Below the pieces are notes generated by a model. It had not been told where the DNA came from. It did not search any database and saw only the letters and a list, made by a program, of their open reading frames with translations. Made by a program: the position numbers and the translations under genes. A stretch of 21,774 nucleotides of DNA from a virus. The number at the start of each line of letters is the position of its first letter. Position 1 is the stretch's first letter. The stretch is from IMG/VR virus record IMGVR_UViG_3300025012_000303, positions 1 to 21,774 of that record. The stretch is one strand, 5' to 3'. This document shows positions 1 through 8,424 of this stretch, one piece after another.

Positions 1-125
1 TGTTCTAGTTTTAGTAAATCTTTCTTATGCTGTAGGTCAAGCTGCCTCTGTTTACCTTGTTCTAAACCTTGTATAATCCCACTGAGTAAACCTCCAGCAG
101 CCATACCTTTCGTACCCATAGCCAT
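1..125 (-). CDS. Start of a structural-block gene, cut by window edge
   Basis: Only the first 41 codons are in the window and no stop is reached. The ATG at 125 follows a strong ribosome site (GAGGAGGTGG, about 5 bases upstream). The protein opens MAMGTKGMAAGGLLSGIIQG, a small Gly/Ala-rich hydrophobic segment, then turns polar and Gln/Lys/Leu-rich, as in a helix or coiled coil. It lies 16 bases after the preceding gene, so it belongs to the same late transcript. Gly-rich starts followed by long helices are common in phage internal virion or DNA-ejection proteins, but this fragment is too short to assign. Confidence 0.75.
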   Translation of the reverse strand, partial: MAMGTKGMAAGGLLSGIIQGLEQGKQRQLDLQHKKDLLKLE

Positions 126-141
126 TCAAACCACCTCCTCT

Positions 142-1044
142 TTATGCGTTACCTGTAAGATACTGGTCATAAAGCATCATACCTAATGTTTGCCCAGTTT
201 GACTTAATTGTTGTGACCCTTGTTGATATAGGTTAGTAGCCATATTCATAATAGGTTGTCTAGTAGCTGCTGCACTCTGTATCTGTTGACCAGCTAATGC
301 TGGATTTGCTATACCTAGTGCTTTAGAAAAAGCATCGTCATACATCTTACCTGGTAAACTACCTATATCAGAAGCTCTTGTAGATTCTAACATAGCTAAC
401 GCCTTAGCCAAAGCACCCTCTCCTTTTACATTACTTTCTATACCTTTTCTGGCCTGTGCATACTGACTTTCTAAAGGATTTCTATAGTTAGCATACATAG
501 GTAAAGTAGATGGGTCTGTTTTACCACTCAGTATAGCTTCTAGTTGTCCGTATGTCATATCCCTCATAGGTTGACCTTGATTATACAAATCAATTTGCAT
601 ATTAGACAACCTTTCCATAGCATCCGCTTCTCTACCCATTATATCTGACTGTTCACTCATACCTAGATAGTTTAATAAACTAGAACCTCCTAGTAACCAG
701 TAGGGAACATTAGATTTTGTAAACAGACCTCCTAAAGTAGACGCTAAAGCTCCAGTACCTCCAGCACCTATAGCTGAAATACCTCCAGCACCTCCTGCTC
801 CACCAGCTAATCCACCAAAACCAGAAATAGTAGCACCTTCTAAACCTGTTGCACCCGCACTAGCTCCTCCTAAATAAGGAGCAGCTAAATAACCTCCAGC
901 TGCACCTAACCCTAATGTACCTGGTTGTTGATACCAAGGGTCATCTCTTTTACCAGAGAAACCTAGAGTTAAAGGTTCTTCAACTAAATCTTCTAAACTC
1001 CACCCATTACCTAAACCTAAAGTCTGTGATAAACTAAAGCCCAT
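142..1044 (-). CDS. Gly/Ala-rich structural protein, possible internal virion protein
   Basis: 300 aa from the ATG at 1044 (MGFSLSQTLG), chosen because AGGTGG lies about 6 bases upstream; a GTG nine bases earlier is also in frame but sits on top of that ribosome site. Residues about 50-110 are a flexible Gly/Ala/Ser-rich segment with runs such as GGLAGGAGGAGG. The rest is largely helical and rich in Gln, Met and Ala. No enzyme motif is visible. Its place near the end of the tail cluster, after the 553-aa tail protein and before another Gly/Ala-rich protein, fits the position of internal or ejection proteins in short-tailed phages. That role is inferred from composition and position, not from a recognised domain. 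Confidence 0.8.
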   Translation of the reverse strand: MGFSLSQTLGLGNGWSLEDLVEEPLTLGFSGKRDDPWYQQPGTLGLGAAGGYLAAPYLGGASAGATGLEGATISGFGGLAGGAGGAGGISAIGAGGTGALASTLGGLFTKSNVPYWLLGGSSLLNYLGMSEQSDIMGREADAMERLSNMQIDLYNQGQPMRDMTYGQLEAILSGKTDPSTLPMYANYRNPLESQYAQARKGIESNVKGEGALAKALAMLESTRASDIGSLPGKMYDDAFSKALGIANPALAGQQIQSAAATRQPIMNMATNLYQQGSQQLSQTGQTLGMMLYDQYLTGNA

Positions 1045-1053
1045 CTTAACCAC

Positions 1054-1200
1054 CTACCCTTTCTGTATAAACTCCCTCTCCCAAATCTGTGTAGTAACAT
1101 AATCCTGCCTTAGACCCTCAAGCCTGTCAAATCTATCTTCTAACTGTGTCAGTATAATATTAAGGTCTACTATCAACCTCTTTAAATCCTCAGTAAACAT
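1054..1200 (-). CDS. Small coiled-coil protein (48 aa)
   Basis: A short ATG gene fills the gap between two tail genes and ends just before the next coding region. It opens MFTEDLKRLIVDLNIILTQL. Hydrophobic residues recur every three to four positions across residues 5-30 (L, I, V, L, I, L, L, F, L, L), giving an amphipathic helix or coiled coil, followed by a polar tail ending in QKG. A GGGAG ribosome site lies rather far upstream (about 14 bases). Without this gene the operon would have a gap of about 170 bases, which is unusual here. Small helical proteins among tail genes may be chaperones or minor virion proteins; no function is recognised. Confidence 0.65.
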   Translation of the reverse strand: MFTEDLKRLIVDLNIILTQLEDRFDRLEGLRQDYVTTQIWEREFIQKG

Positions 1201-1222
1201 CAGTCGATATGTAACTCCCTTC

Positions 1223-2884
1223 TTACTCAATGCTTAATGCCCCTATAGATACTCTGCTAGTAACACTACTCTCTATTTCAATTTGAGGACTTTTCAGAGA
1301 TACTCCTTGTAGAACTCTACGTTTCTGAGTTTCATTGTCTGTAAAACTATGACTATAAGCAGAACTCCCGTTTGCTAAATAACGAACTGTAACAGTATTG
1401 CCACCACTATTGCCTATATCATACCTACCCAAACTAGGCATAACCTGTGTTAAGCCAGCTAGTTCTCTACTCTGAACTTTAAAGGTAAAACTAGAACCAT
1501 TGTCATCTTCACCTGTTTCTAATCTAATTAGGTTTCCAGAAGTATCTCCAGCTACTAATCTGTTGTTGTATATATCTACAAAAGCTGATATAAATTGTTT
1601 ACTGTAGTCAAAGATAGAAAACTTAAACTCATCAAAGTCATACACTAAGACCTTATTAGGAGTAGTATAAGTAGAATCAGCATATCCGTAAAACATCTTA
1701 CCATTAAAATAAACAAGCCAGCTACTACCTACAGCCTCTAAATTAACTGGACTTACTCCATTTACAGATTCTCCTCTAAACAGTGGATCAACCTTATCTC
1801 TAGTTAAGCAAACCTCAGCTTGTCCGTTAAAAGCATAAATCCCGTCATAACTACCATACAGGATACCTTTCTCTGTAGCCTTAATAGCATGTTTAGAAGC
1901 TAATCCACGACTAGCCATTGTCTTAACAGGATAAAAAGTATCGGGGTCTGTTCCTTGTACCATATAAACAGCAGTTTTGGTAAAGATAAATATTAATCCT
2001 GCCCAGTCTACTAATGCCATAATAGTATCATTAGGAGTTCCTACATTGAAGTAGTATAAAACGGGAAAACTCTCTGGCCTACCTACTTTACTATAATAGA
2101 CTGTATTACCTGTAGCTATAAAGATAACATTAAAAGCTCCAGGTCCAGCTATACTAGATAGACTAACAGCAGGGGGTATATCGTTATCTACTTCTATTAA
2201 TGCACCTAAAGCACTATCAGCAGTAGTATCAGCATAAGTTACAGTTCCTATAGCTACTTCTGTTAGATAGTAGTAATCATTGGACCCAGACGCTCCTCCG
2301 TTTAAAGTTCTGTAAACCCTCACATGTGTAACCTGACTATCCGAAGAAGCTGTCCAGGTTACGTCTACTGTTTGATTAGCTGGACTAGCTACAGCCGAAG
2401 CCGAACTAGGATTACTCTCTGCTACTAGAGTAGAACCACTCTTCCTGATGTAGGTGTAACGGTAGTAGAAGCTGCCTGTTAATCCAGTACCAGACAAAGC
2501 TACTGTAGCTACATTAGCCGGAGCTGTAATACCCCAGTTTGTTACACTACTACCCTCTACCTTTTTATTAGCTGTTCCACTGACTAAGAGAGCCTCAGTA
2601 GCTATATTTCTCAACTTACAAACTCCTAGTGCCGTAACAGCAGAAATCCCTGTAGCACTTAAAGCTGTACCGTCTTTGTAAACATCTGTATCTACTGAGT
2701 AAATGAAACCCTGTGCTCCACCTATTAGGTCTACTCCTTGTGAACTATATAGGGTAGTAGAACCATTTCTACTCCTAACTAAGCCTTTCTGTCGGTAGTC
2801 AGCGTTTTGAGATAAACTAGTCTCATTTTCTGCTATCTGTTTTGAGTCGTTTAAGTTTAAGCCACCGTCTAGTTTTAGGTTCAT
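1223..2884 (-). CDS. Tail nozzle/stabiliser-type protein with Fn3-like insert
   Basis: 553 aa. The N-terminus (MNLKLDGGLNLNDSKQIAEN, then NADYRQKGLVRSRNGS) matches the pattern of phage tail tubular B or nozzle-like proteins and P22-type stabilisers, which open with a 'GGLN..D....I..NE' motif and a conserved R-x-G. Residues about 128-230 look like a fibronectin-III-like beta sandwich (FYYRYTYIRKSG, VTHVRVYRT, VTYADTTAD). Residues about 250-470 are repetitive beta-strand stretches such as GAFNVIFIATGNTVYYSKVG and GILYGSYDGIYAFNGQ, consistent with a beta propeller. It probably forms the distal tail below the adaptors. The family link is from pattern recognition; the propeller count is not established. 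It starts at an ATG only a base or so after the previous stop. Confidence 0.75.
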   Translation of the reverse strand: MNLKLDGGLNLNDSKQIAENETSLSQNADYRQKGLVRSRNGSTTLYSSQGVDLIGGAQGFIYSVDTDVYKDGTALSATGISAVTALGVCKLRNIATEALLVSGTANKKVEGSSVTNWGITAPANVATVALSGTGLTGSFYYRYTYIRKSGSTLVAESNPSSASAVASPANQTVDVTWTASSDSQVTHVRVYRTLNGGASGSNDYYYLTEVAIGTVTYADTTADSALGALIEVDNDIPPAVSLSSIAGPGAFNVIFIATGNTVYYSKVGRPESFPVLYYFNVGTPNDTIMALVDWAGLIFIFTKTAVYMVQGTDPDTFYPVKTMASRGLASKHAIKATEKGILYGSYDGIYAFNGQAEVCLTRDKVDPLFRGESVNGVSPVNLEAVGSSWLVYFNGKMFYGYADSTYTTPNKVLVYDFDEFKFSIFDYSKQFISAFVDIYNNRLVAGDTSGNLIRLETGEDDNGSSFTFKVQSRELAGLTQVMPSLGRYDIGNSGGNTVTVRYLANGSSAYSHSFTDNETQKRRVLQGVSLKSPQIEIESSVTSRVSIGALSIE

Positions 2885-2885
2885 A

Positions 2886-3203
2886 TTACCATTCTACTGA
2901 TATTACTGGAAACATTATAGCTGGTATATCAGCTCCAGTTTTTCTTCTGTTATGTACAACTGCTGCTGTATGTAAAGCTGCCCACAAAGGTTTGTATTTA
3001 TTATACTTTTTTAAATCTGTTAAAGCTAACACAGTTCCTAAAGCACCTAAACCAACTTCACCTGTTGAGTTTCTACTCTGTACAAGAGGTTTAGCAATAG
3101 GATTACCTTCTTTATAACCTTTAGCAGTAAAATCTGCTGTTTGGTTTAAATCAGACAACATAGCTGATATTAACCAGGGACTTATATCAATAGTAAAAGG
3201 CAT
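2886..3203 (-). CDS. Small hydrophobic phage protein
   Basis: 105 aa, ATG abutting the TAA of the fibre-like gene upstream, so translation is probably coupled. Key features are a SDLNQTADFTAKGYKEGNPI segment near residue 17, resembling the 'D..TT....G..E.NP' signature of small membrane proteins such as DUF5658-like families. Two moderately hydrophobic stretches follow (about residues 48-62, GLGALGTVLALTDL, and 70-82, PLWAALHTAAVV), and then a basic RRK. Hydrophobicity is too weak to call transmembrane segments firmly. It sits between a fibre-like protein and the large tail protein. Possible roles are a membrane-associated tail factor or minor lysis protein; no function is recognised. Confidence 0.65.
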   Translation of the reverse strand: MPFTIDISPWLISAMLSDLNQTADFTAKGYKEGNPIAKPLVQSRNSTGEVGLGALGTVLALTDLKKYNKYKPLWAALHTAAVVHNRRKTGADIPAIMFPVISVEW

Positions 3204-4130
3204 TTATACGTACCAAATTGTTATCCAGCCACGATTATAAAAAGTATCAGTATTAAATGCTGTAGAATCAAATAATCCACCACTTCTTATTGTTAAAGTA
3301 ACAGATGATGATCCTATTTTAGTATAACCATCAGCTATAGTAGATGCCATACTTGTTATATCTAATGGATAATAAAACGCATTAGAATCATCCCTCACAA
3401 GAACATCTATACTTCTTATGTTGGATAATGTTAAACCGTGATTTACCAAAATATTATCGGAACCAGACCCACCTCCCGAATCATACATATTCCAATCACC
3501 AATTTCAATTACTTTAACCTTTAAACCATTATGCTGTTCAGCATTAAGATTAGTAACAACTGTCCCACTAGCTGCACCAAACAAACCAAAAATATAAGCA
3601 GATACTACCGAAGCATCATTAGAAAGAGCTATAGCAAAAACTCCCTGTTTAAAAGTACTAGGAACAGCCTTTAATACAGTAGTTGAAGTTTTTAAATAAT
3701 CACCTCTAACAGTTGCTCCTGTTACCTTAACACTCCCTACATACCCTCCTGTAGCTACTAACCCTGTAGCCAAATTAGCTATAGTCTCTAACACCACTCC
3801 CAGAACCAAAACAGAACCTTCTGATGTTGTAGTAGTAAAACTATTATCATTGTTAGTATCTATTATAACTACATCTCCAGCTTCTCTACTAGAACCACTT
3901 CTATTAGTCAACTTCTTAACATTAGAACCAGACTCCTCTCTGGTCATACACTCAGACAAGGCAGTTTCTACCTCTGTACCTGTAAACCTTCCAGCACTAT
4001 CTACCACCGGTATATGACTAGCTCTTATCTTAGTAATAGGTATAAACTGTCCTGACTGACTCTTTCTCTGGAAGGTGTCTGTACCGAAGTTTATATCTTC
4101 AAAACCTATTAAGCCTTTTTCTATACTCAC
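3204..4130 (-). CDS. Fibre-like structural protein
   Basis: 308 aa, starting at a GTG with GGAGG about 5 bases upstream. The sequence is Ser/Thr/Gly/Val-rich with many short beta strands. Residues about 70-190 carry a small beta barrel (EAGDVVIIDTNNDNSFTTTT, VLGVVLETIANLATGLVATG), similar in style to decoration or head-fibre domains. The last 100 residues (IGDWNMYDSGGGSG, NILVNHGLTLSNIRSIDVLV, then FNRGWITIWYV) match a C-terminal beta module seen in many environmental phage fibre proteins: 'IGDW..d', 'hgl....Ir...v.ir.D' and a terminal 'RGWItI.Y'. It is likely an appendage or receptor-contacting protein. The module is recalled from general familiarity; no named family is claimed. Confidence 0.7.
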   Translation of the reverse strand: MSIEKGLIGFEDINFGTDTFQRKSQSGQFIPITKIRASHIPVVDSAGRFTGTEVETALSECMTREESGSNVKKLTNRSGSSREAGDVVIIDTNNDNSFTTTTSEGSVLVLGVVLETIANLATGLVATGGYVGSVKVTGATVRGDYLKTSTTVLKAVPSTFKQGVFAIALSNDASVVSAYIFGLFGAASGTVVTNLNAEQHNGLKVKVIEIGDWNMYDSGGGSGSDNILVNHGLTLSNIRSIDVLVRDDSNAFYYPLDITSMASTIADGYTKIGSSSVTLTIRSGGLFDSTAFNTDTFYNRGWITIWYV

Positions 4131-4142
4131 TACTACCTCCTA

Positions 4143-5186
4143 CTAACGCCAATAACTTGGATAGCTTGATGGAAGGTCTGCTAACTTCCTACTCCGCCTA
4201 GCCATTGCTCCTGCGTCATCCAACCTATACCGTCTAAGAGAATTCTGCTTACTCTTATACTTAGCTACCTGCTCTAAACCTGCTTCATACAGATTATGAA
4301 ACATCTGTGCTATGTCCTTGTTAAAAAGGTCTGTTTCCATTACCAGAAGCCGTGATATAACCCTACACTCTATAAACTTAACTACCCACCTAGGCCATTC
4401 TATAGTCTGACTAGCAGAGGTCAGTGGTAAGGGTGTGTGTCTGTAAATTATCTGTAAGGCATCAGTAGATTCCTGTGCTCTTGTTACTATACCAAGATTA
4501 GAATCCATATCCTCAGTTACGCTAAAGATAACAACTCCGTAATCTGTAGCAGGATTTAAACTATCATTAGACCCATCTGCATATACTACCTCACCAAAAT
4601 CAGAACTAGCCTCAGTAATACCGTTTACCTCTACCCTCGGATACAGGAAAAAGGTATTACTCTCCTTGTCTTCTATGTAGATAGCCGGCCTAGTACCAGA
4701 GATAGTTTTAAAACTCTGCCCTACAGAACCTATATCCTCCCTACTAATACAGTCAATCGGCTTGTTATCATACGCAGCGTAGAGTAACTCTGTATAATCA
4801 TCAGGGAAGTAATGCCGAAGTCTGTTCTGTAACAGAGCATACAGAACTTCCCAATTCTGAGTTCCCGTATACCCACCTGTTACACTAGGCTCTACCCCTG
4901 CATCTACATGAGGTTCCCAAGGTTGAGTATAACTGTTAGAACCCATAAAGTTATAGACCACTGTAGATGGTTTAGCTATGTAGTCTTCTTCCCATAGGTG
5001 GGTGTAGGTATAACAACTAATAGCAGGTACAGCTAGATTAACAACACGTTCAAAGATAGAGGTTCTCAAAGCTACTTGCATACTAACCTCATCAAAGACC
5101 CTAATAATAGAACTATCTGTAAAGACAGAACTATTTGTATCCCTGATTAACCGTCTAATCCTTGTTAAGCTATCACTTAGTAGCAA
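4143..5186 (-). CDS. Adaptor/neck-type structural protein (TTG start)
   Basis: 347 aa. The reading starts at TTG (LLSDSLTRIRRLIRD), which begins right after the previous gene's TAA and has AGGAGA about 7 bases upstream; no ATG nearby fits better. The N-terminal region (SLTRIRRLIRDTNSSVFTDS, SIIRVFDEVSMQVALRTS) has the helical layout of phage head-tail adaptors: 'I..lI.D...  f.D..I....neA'. The middle is beta-rich. The C-terminal part (WPRWVVKFIECRVISRLLVM, then HNLYEAGLEQVAKYKSKQNS) is helical and resembles the closing helices of connector proteins. With the 215-aa protein next to it, it probably builds the neck below the portal. This is assigned by pattern and position. Confidence 0.65.
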   Translation of the reverse strand: MLLSDSLTRIRRLIRDTNSSVFTDSSIIRVFDEVSMQVALRTSIFERVVNLAVPAISCYTYTHLWEEDYIAKPSTVVYNFMGSNSYTQPWEPHVDAGVEPSVTGGYTGTQNWEVLYALLQNRLRHYFPDDYTELLYAAYDNKPIDCISREDIGSVGQSFKTISGTRPAIYIEDKESNTFFLYPRVEVNGITEASSDFGEVVYADGSNDSLNPATDYGVVIFSVTEDMDSNLGIVTRAQESTDALQIIYRHTPLPLTSASQTIEWPRWVVKFIECRVISRLLVMETDLFNKDIAQMFHNLYEAGLEQVAKYKSKQNSLRRYRLDDAGAMARRSRKLADLPSSYPSYWR

Positions 5187-5187
5187 G

Positions 5188-5835
5188 TTATTTCTCCTGT
5201 AGTTTTGTAACCTTATACGAAAGCTGTGCCGTCTTCTTACTATCTAACCCCAGACCTACAGAGTAGCTCTTAAAAAACCCCAAAGCCTTCTCTAACCTAC
5301 GCATAGACATCAGTGTCATAGCTGCTGCATAATCCACTACTGGTCTAATCAAGCTACTACCTAAATCCACTACCTCATCATCTGTAGAAAGACTGGGTGG
5401 TAGGCACACGCATGACCCTTCTAGGCTCTGCCCGTTGGTACTAGGGTAAGGAACTACACGAATAGTATTCACCCCCACAGGGAAAAACACTCTCGGAGTA
5501 CCCGTCCGAGTCATCCAGTTATAGTCCTCCCTAGCGAGCTTTGTCGGGTCTGCACCACCCAGTTCGTAACCTTCTGGTTGTAGGAGTAGGTGTTTAACCC
5601 ACAGAAACTGTCCACCTTTACCTGGGTCTACCCTATACCAACTTCTGTCTGCAAACAGTGGTAAGGTAAACTCCTCAACATACTGTCCTGTAACTAAACA
5701 AACCTGCTCTAGTCCGTCGTTAATCCATTCTGTAAGTTCAGAGTCATTAGAACTATTCCAATACGTAGGACTAGAACTATCCTCACCTACTATGTCCATT
5801 ACCATTAGTTTTATGTCTTGTAAAGTATAAGACAC
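5188..5835 (-). CDS. Head-tail adaptor-like protein
   Basis: 215 aa with a GTG start that overlaps the TAG of the preceding gene (TAGTG), so it is likely translated by coupling. It opens MSYTLQDIKLMVMDIVGEDS, followed by SELTEWINDGLEQVCLVTGQ, the helical signature of phage adaptor/connector proteins ('l.....d.l..ded...s...l...iNea...i'). A beta-rich core with GTPRVFFPVGVNTIRVVPYP follows, then a long C-terminal helix pair (RPVVDYAAAMTLMSMRRLEK ALGFFKSY). These features resemble the adaptor that docks to the portal in short- and long-tailed phages. The exact family is not assigned. Confidence 0.7.
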   Translation of the reverse strand: MSYTLQDIKLMVMDIVGEDSSSPTYWNSSNDSELTEWINDGLEQVCLVTGQYVEEFTLPLFADRSWYRVDPGKGGQFLWVKHLLLQPEGYELGGADPTKLAREDYNWMTRTGTPRVFFPVGVNTIRVVPYPSTNGQSLEGSCVCLPPSLSTDDEVVDLGSSLIRPVVDYAAAMTLMSMRRLEKALGFFKSYSVGLGLDSKKTAQLSYKVTKLQEK

Positions 5836-6134
5836 TATCTTCCTGTCTGTGGGGTTAAAGTCCCACCATGAAGTATTGTAGTAGTAGCACCACCATCAGA
5901 CATCATTTTACTGTGTTCATGAGTACTAGCAAAAATTAAATCAGTTATTTTATGGTCTTCAGAAGACCAATCTAAGTCTACACCTTTAGGCCCATCAGGA
6001 CCACTACCTTGAGGCCATCTTTCTTGTCTTGCCTCAAACATAGTACCTAAATTAGTATTAACTATAGCCCAATCGGAAATCCTATGTAACCCACTCTCAT
6101 TATCTATGAGTAAACTTCTACTAATAATAGTCAC
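5835..6134 (-). CDS. Conserved-looking small phage protein, unknown function
   Basis: 99 aa with a GTG start 6 bases after a strong AAAGGAGG ribosome site. I do not recognise it. It contains LHRISDWAIVNTNLGTMFEA, a Pro/Gly-rich linker (RWPQGSGPDGPKGVDLDWSS), and a His/Met/Gly-rich tail (THEHSKMMSDGGATTTILHG). No transmembrane segment or enzyme motif is visible. It sits between the glycosyltransferase fusion and the first adaptor gene, whose GTG start overlaps its stop, so it is probably made with the neck proteins and may be a minor virion component. Confidence 0.65.
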   Translation of the reverse strand: MTIISRSLLIDNESGLHRISDWAIVNTNLGTMFEARQERWPQGSGPDGPKGVDLDWSSEDHKITDLIFASTHEHSKMMSDGGATTTILHGGTLTPQTGR

Positions 6135-6154
6135 TGTAACCTCCTTTAGTTAGT

Positions 6155-7558
6155 CTAAACACCTACTAACTCTGTTAATATAACTGGGTCTTTTACCCAC
6201 CTATACGGATTAATTGGATAAACACCGTTTTTAATAAACTCTTGTTTTACTAACTCTTTATTCTGGTTTATATGCTCTACATTCATTAAATCGTAGTTAT
6301 AAAAATAGTTAGTAATAACACTACCACCTGATTTTAATCTACTAATTAAATTTACAAACACACTACTAAACTTTTCTGGGTGTAAATGTTCAATAGCATC
6401 TAGTAATAATATCCAATCATAATTATCTGTTAGCTGAAACCCACAACTAATTTTATGTTTTTCACTTCTCCATTTAACAAACTCTTCGGCATAACTACCA
6501 GGAACATCAACAAAATCTACATAATGACCTCTCCTTGCTAACTCAAAACCAACTGGAGCAGAACCACAACAAAAATCTAAACCCTTTATAGGTACTCCGT
6601 TTGTATGATTAAACATAGACAATATTGCTACGTCATTCTTTTTAATTCCTGGATTACTGTGAAATATAACATTTCTAGCTAGTTGGTTTACACCTAAACC
6701 CCTGTAGTAATCTTCTAGATTATTTATATCAAAGTTACCAAAATTACTATCTTTGTACATAATAGCTAACTCTTCTAATTCATACATAGACTTACCACTA
6801 AACAATCTTGCATCTGTTTCATAATCTGATAAAGTAGAAAATACAGGTTTAGCTTTTTGTATATCAGAACGAGCTAACCACTCGTCTGTTTCTTTTACGT
6901 GTTTAGCAATATTCTTAGAAGTTATAACCTCCCTTTCAGTTTTTATATGCCCTAACTCTATAGAGGTATCACACCAAATTTCAAAACCAACCTGTTTAGC
7001 TTTTCTACAAACTTGTATATCTGTACCGTATTCAAACTCTGGTTCAAACCAGGGTGAAGGTATTTTGTCAAAAACCTCTTTACGTATAAGCATACAACCC
7101 CCACCAGTTACATCTACCTTCTGTAAACCACCAGTAACCTCTTCATGAGTTTTAAAGAAATACTGTCCGTTATATTCCTCCATGATTACAGGTTCACATT
7201 TACCTCCTCTTTGGTAATACAAAGCACCAATTATACCCTTTTTAGAATCAGCCTCTAAGTGACCAATTAACACTTTTAAAAACTCGTAGCTAGTATCCGG
7301 TCCTAGTGTTTTATTAATATCAATAACATGGTCATCATCTAACATAAGTATATAATCACTATCATAAACAAGTGCTGCTTGTACTATTGCATTCCTAGCT
7401 CTGAACTGTTCTGACTTACCTTTAATAGCTAAAAAGAAATCATACTCAGTATATCTTCTGCCTAAGTAAAAAGCAAATCTCATGTAATCTTCAAGAACTT
7501 CAAATGGTACGTCCCTATAACAAGGAATACCTATGCAAATAGATTTCTTTTTACTCAT
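6155..7558 (-). CDS. Glycosyltransferase (GT-A) fused to SAM methyltransferase
   Basis: 467 aa, two enzyme-like halves. Residues 1 to about 240 look like a GT-A nucleotide-sugar transferase: strand SICIGIPCYRD at 6-16, the RARN motif at 53-56, the metal-binding DDDH at 74-77, and KVDVTGGGCMLIRKEVFDKI followed by EYGTDIQVCRKAKQVGFEIW. Residues about 321-467 look like a class I methyltransferase: motif I GLDFCCGSAPVGFELARRG at 326-344 and DWILLLDAIEHLHPEKF near 381-397. The linker is helical. Likely roles are adding a sugar and a methyl group to a virion protein, a host-surface glycan or DNA; the substrate is unknown. The ATG overlaps the end of the zinc-ribbon gene (ATGAGTAA), which suggests the two are made together. 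Confidence 0.8.
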   Translation of the reverse strand: MSKKKSICIGIPCYRDVPFEVLEDYMRFAFYLGRRYTEYDFFLAIKGKSEQFRARNAIVQAALVYDSDYILMLDDDHVIDINKTLGPDTSYEFLKVLIGHLEADSKKGIIGALYYQRGGKCEPVIMEEYNGQYFFKTHEEVTGGLQKVDVTGGGCMLIRKEVFDKIPSPWFEPEFEYGTDIQVCRKAKQVGFEIWCDTSIELGHIKTEREVITSKNIAKHVKETDEWLARSDIQKAKPVFSTLSDYETDARLFSGKSMYELEELAIMYKDSNFGNFDINNLEDYYRGLGVNQLARNVIFHSNPGIKKNDVAILSMFNHTNGVPIKGLDFCCGSAPVGFELARRGHYVDFVDVPGSYAEEFVKWRSEKHKISCGFQLTDNYDWILLLDAIEHLHPEKFSSVFVNLISRLKSGGSVITNYFYNYDLMNVEHINQNKELVKQEFIKNGVYPINPYRWVKDPVILTELVGV

Positions 7559-7835
7559 TTACTACCTCCTCTATTGGTGTAGGTCTATTAACAACCAATG
7601 GACTTAGTTCTTCTATTTTTTCAAATAAATCTAAAAACCCAGGGTCTATACCCCAATCTTTACACTGTTTCATTTCCACTGTTTGTAGAACCTGAACATT
7701 TTTTATACGTCTGTTACCACATTTAGAACAACTACCTATCTTATGGATGGTTGTTCTAAGTAATAACTCTTGACATGAGTCACACCTAACAACAGGGTCA
7801 TTAAACCCTTCTTGTGATTTTGCATCGTAATCCAT
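7551..7835 (-). CDS. Zinc-ribbon protein
   Basis: 94 aa, ATG preceded by GGAGGGGG. Two CxxC knuckles (C18-x2-C21 and C36-x2-C39-G40, in VVRCDSCQELL and IGSCSKCGNRRIK) should bind one zinc ion. The second half (KDWGIDPGFLDLFEKIEELS) is helical and acidic with no known signature. It directly follows a hairpin terminator/attenuator and overlaps the glycosyltransferase-methyltransferase gene by 8 bases. It could be a small adaptor for that enzyme or a nucleic-acid-binding factor. The zinc site is seen in the sequence; the partner role is inferred. Confidence 0.75.
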   Translation of the reverse strand: MDYDAKSQEGFNDPVVRCDSCQELLLRTTIHKIGSCSKCGNRRIKNVQVLQTVEMKQCKDWGIDPGFLDLFEKIEELSPLVVNRPTPIEEVVNE

Positions 7836-7853
7836 ATAACCCCCTCCACTATT

Positions 7854-7899
7854 AAAAATATAGAGTCCCCTTTCTCTGTAAGTTAAAAGAGGACTCTAT
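7854..7899 (-). terminator. Hairpin terminator or attenuator after capsid genes
   Basis: On the minus strand a stem of about 14 bp (arms 7886-7899 and 7860-7873, one G-U wobble, loop of about 12) starts with ATAGAGTCC and closes with GGACTCTAT. It is followed by a short U-rich run (ATTTTTAAT). It lies in the only sizeable gap between the decoration-like gene and the zinc-ribbon gene, so it probably ends or weakens transcription after the abundant capsid proteins. The U run is short, so partial read-through is likely. Confidence 0.65.
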
Positions 7900-7921
7900 T
7901 AATTATTGGTCTACTTTTAAC

Positions 7922-8398
7922 CTACAGACACTTCAAAAAGCAAGCTATTGCTTTAGTAGTATAAGACGCCTGTGCAGCTAATGCAAAACCACAACCGTGT
8001 ATAACCTGAGCAGTTTCTGCTGGTGTTACACCCTCAAGACCAAAAATAGCTGTTAACCCACCAGCAAGTCTAGTACCCTTAGCAACAGCCGCTCTTGACT
8101 CGTGATATACATGTCCTGTTGAAGTTATGGTTCTGACTCTAACAGCACTATGGTAACCATAAACCTGTATAAGTCCGTAGTCACCAGCAGCTATAGTCTC
8201 AGCAGCTATACCAGCTATATCAATACCAGCAGCTACGTTCTCAGTTGCTGTAGCTAGTGTAACCCCTACACCATCAATATCTGTAGTCCAATCCCATATA
8301 ACAGCCTGTCCATTTGTTAGTGAAGCAGTTGAGTAACTATTTCTTACTGTTATAAACATCTTCTCTGGATTACTACGATTAATTCTTTGAAATAACAT
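7922..8398 (-). CDS. Capsid decoration-like protein
   Basis: 158 aa, ATG with AAGGAGGAG about 5 bases upstream, a strong site. It is rich in Ala, Gly, Thr and Val with short beta strands. The core (TATENVAAGIDIAGIAAETI, AAGDYGLIQVYGYHSAVRVR) resembles small decoration/cement or head-associated proteins of environmental phages, which carry 'a.a.i..GdyG.vqv.G'. It directly follows the major capsid gene and precedes a terminator, as expected for a protein needed in many copies. The assignment rests on this motif and the context. Alternative: a minor head protein. Confidence 0.6.
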   Translation of the reverse strand: MLFQRINRSNPEKMFITVRNSYSTASLTNGQAVIWDWTTDIDGVGVTLATATENVAAGIDIAGIAAETIAAGDYGLIQVYGYHSAVRVRTITSTGHVYHESRAAVAKGTRLAGGLTAIFGLEGVTPAETAQVIHGCGFALAAQASYTTKAIACFLKCL

Positions 8399-8424
8399 CT
8401 TACTCCTCCTTTGTTGTGACTTAC

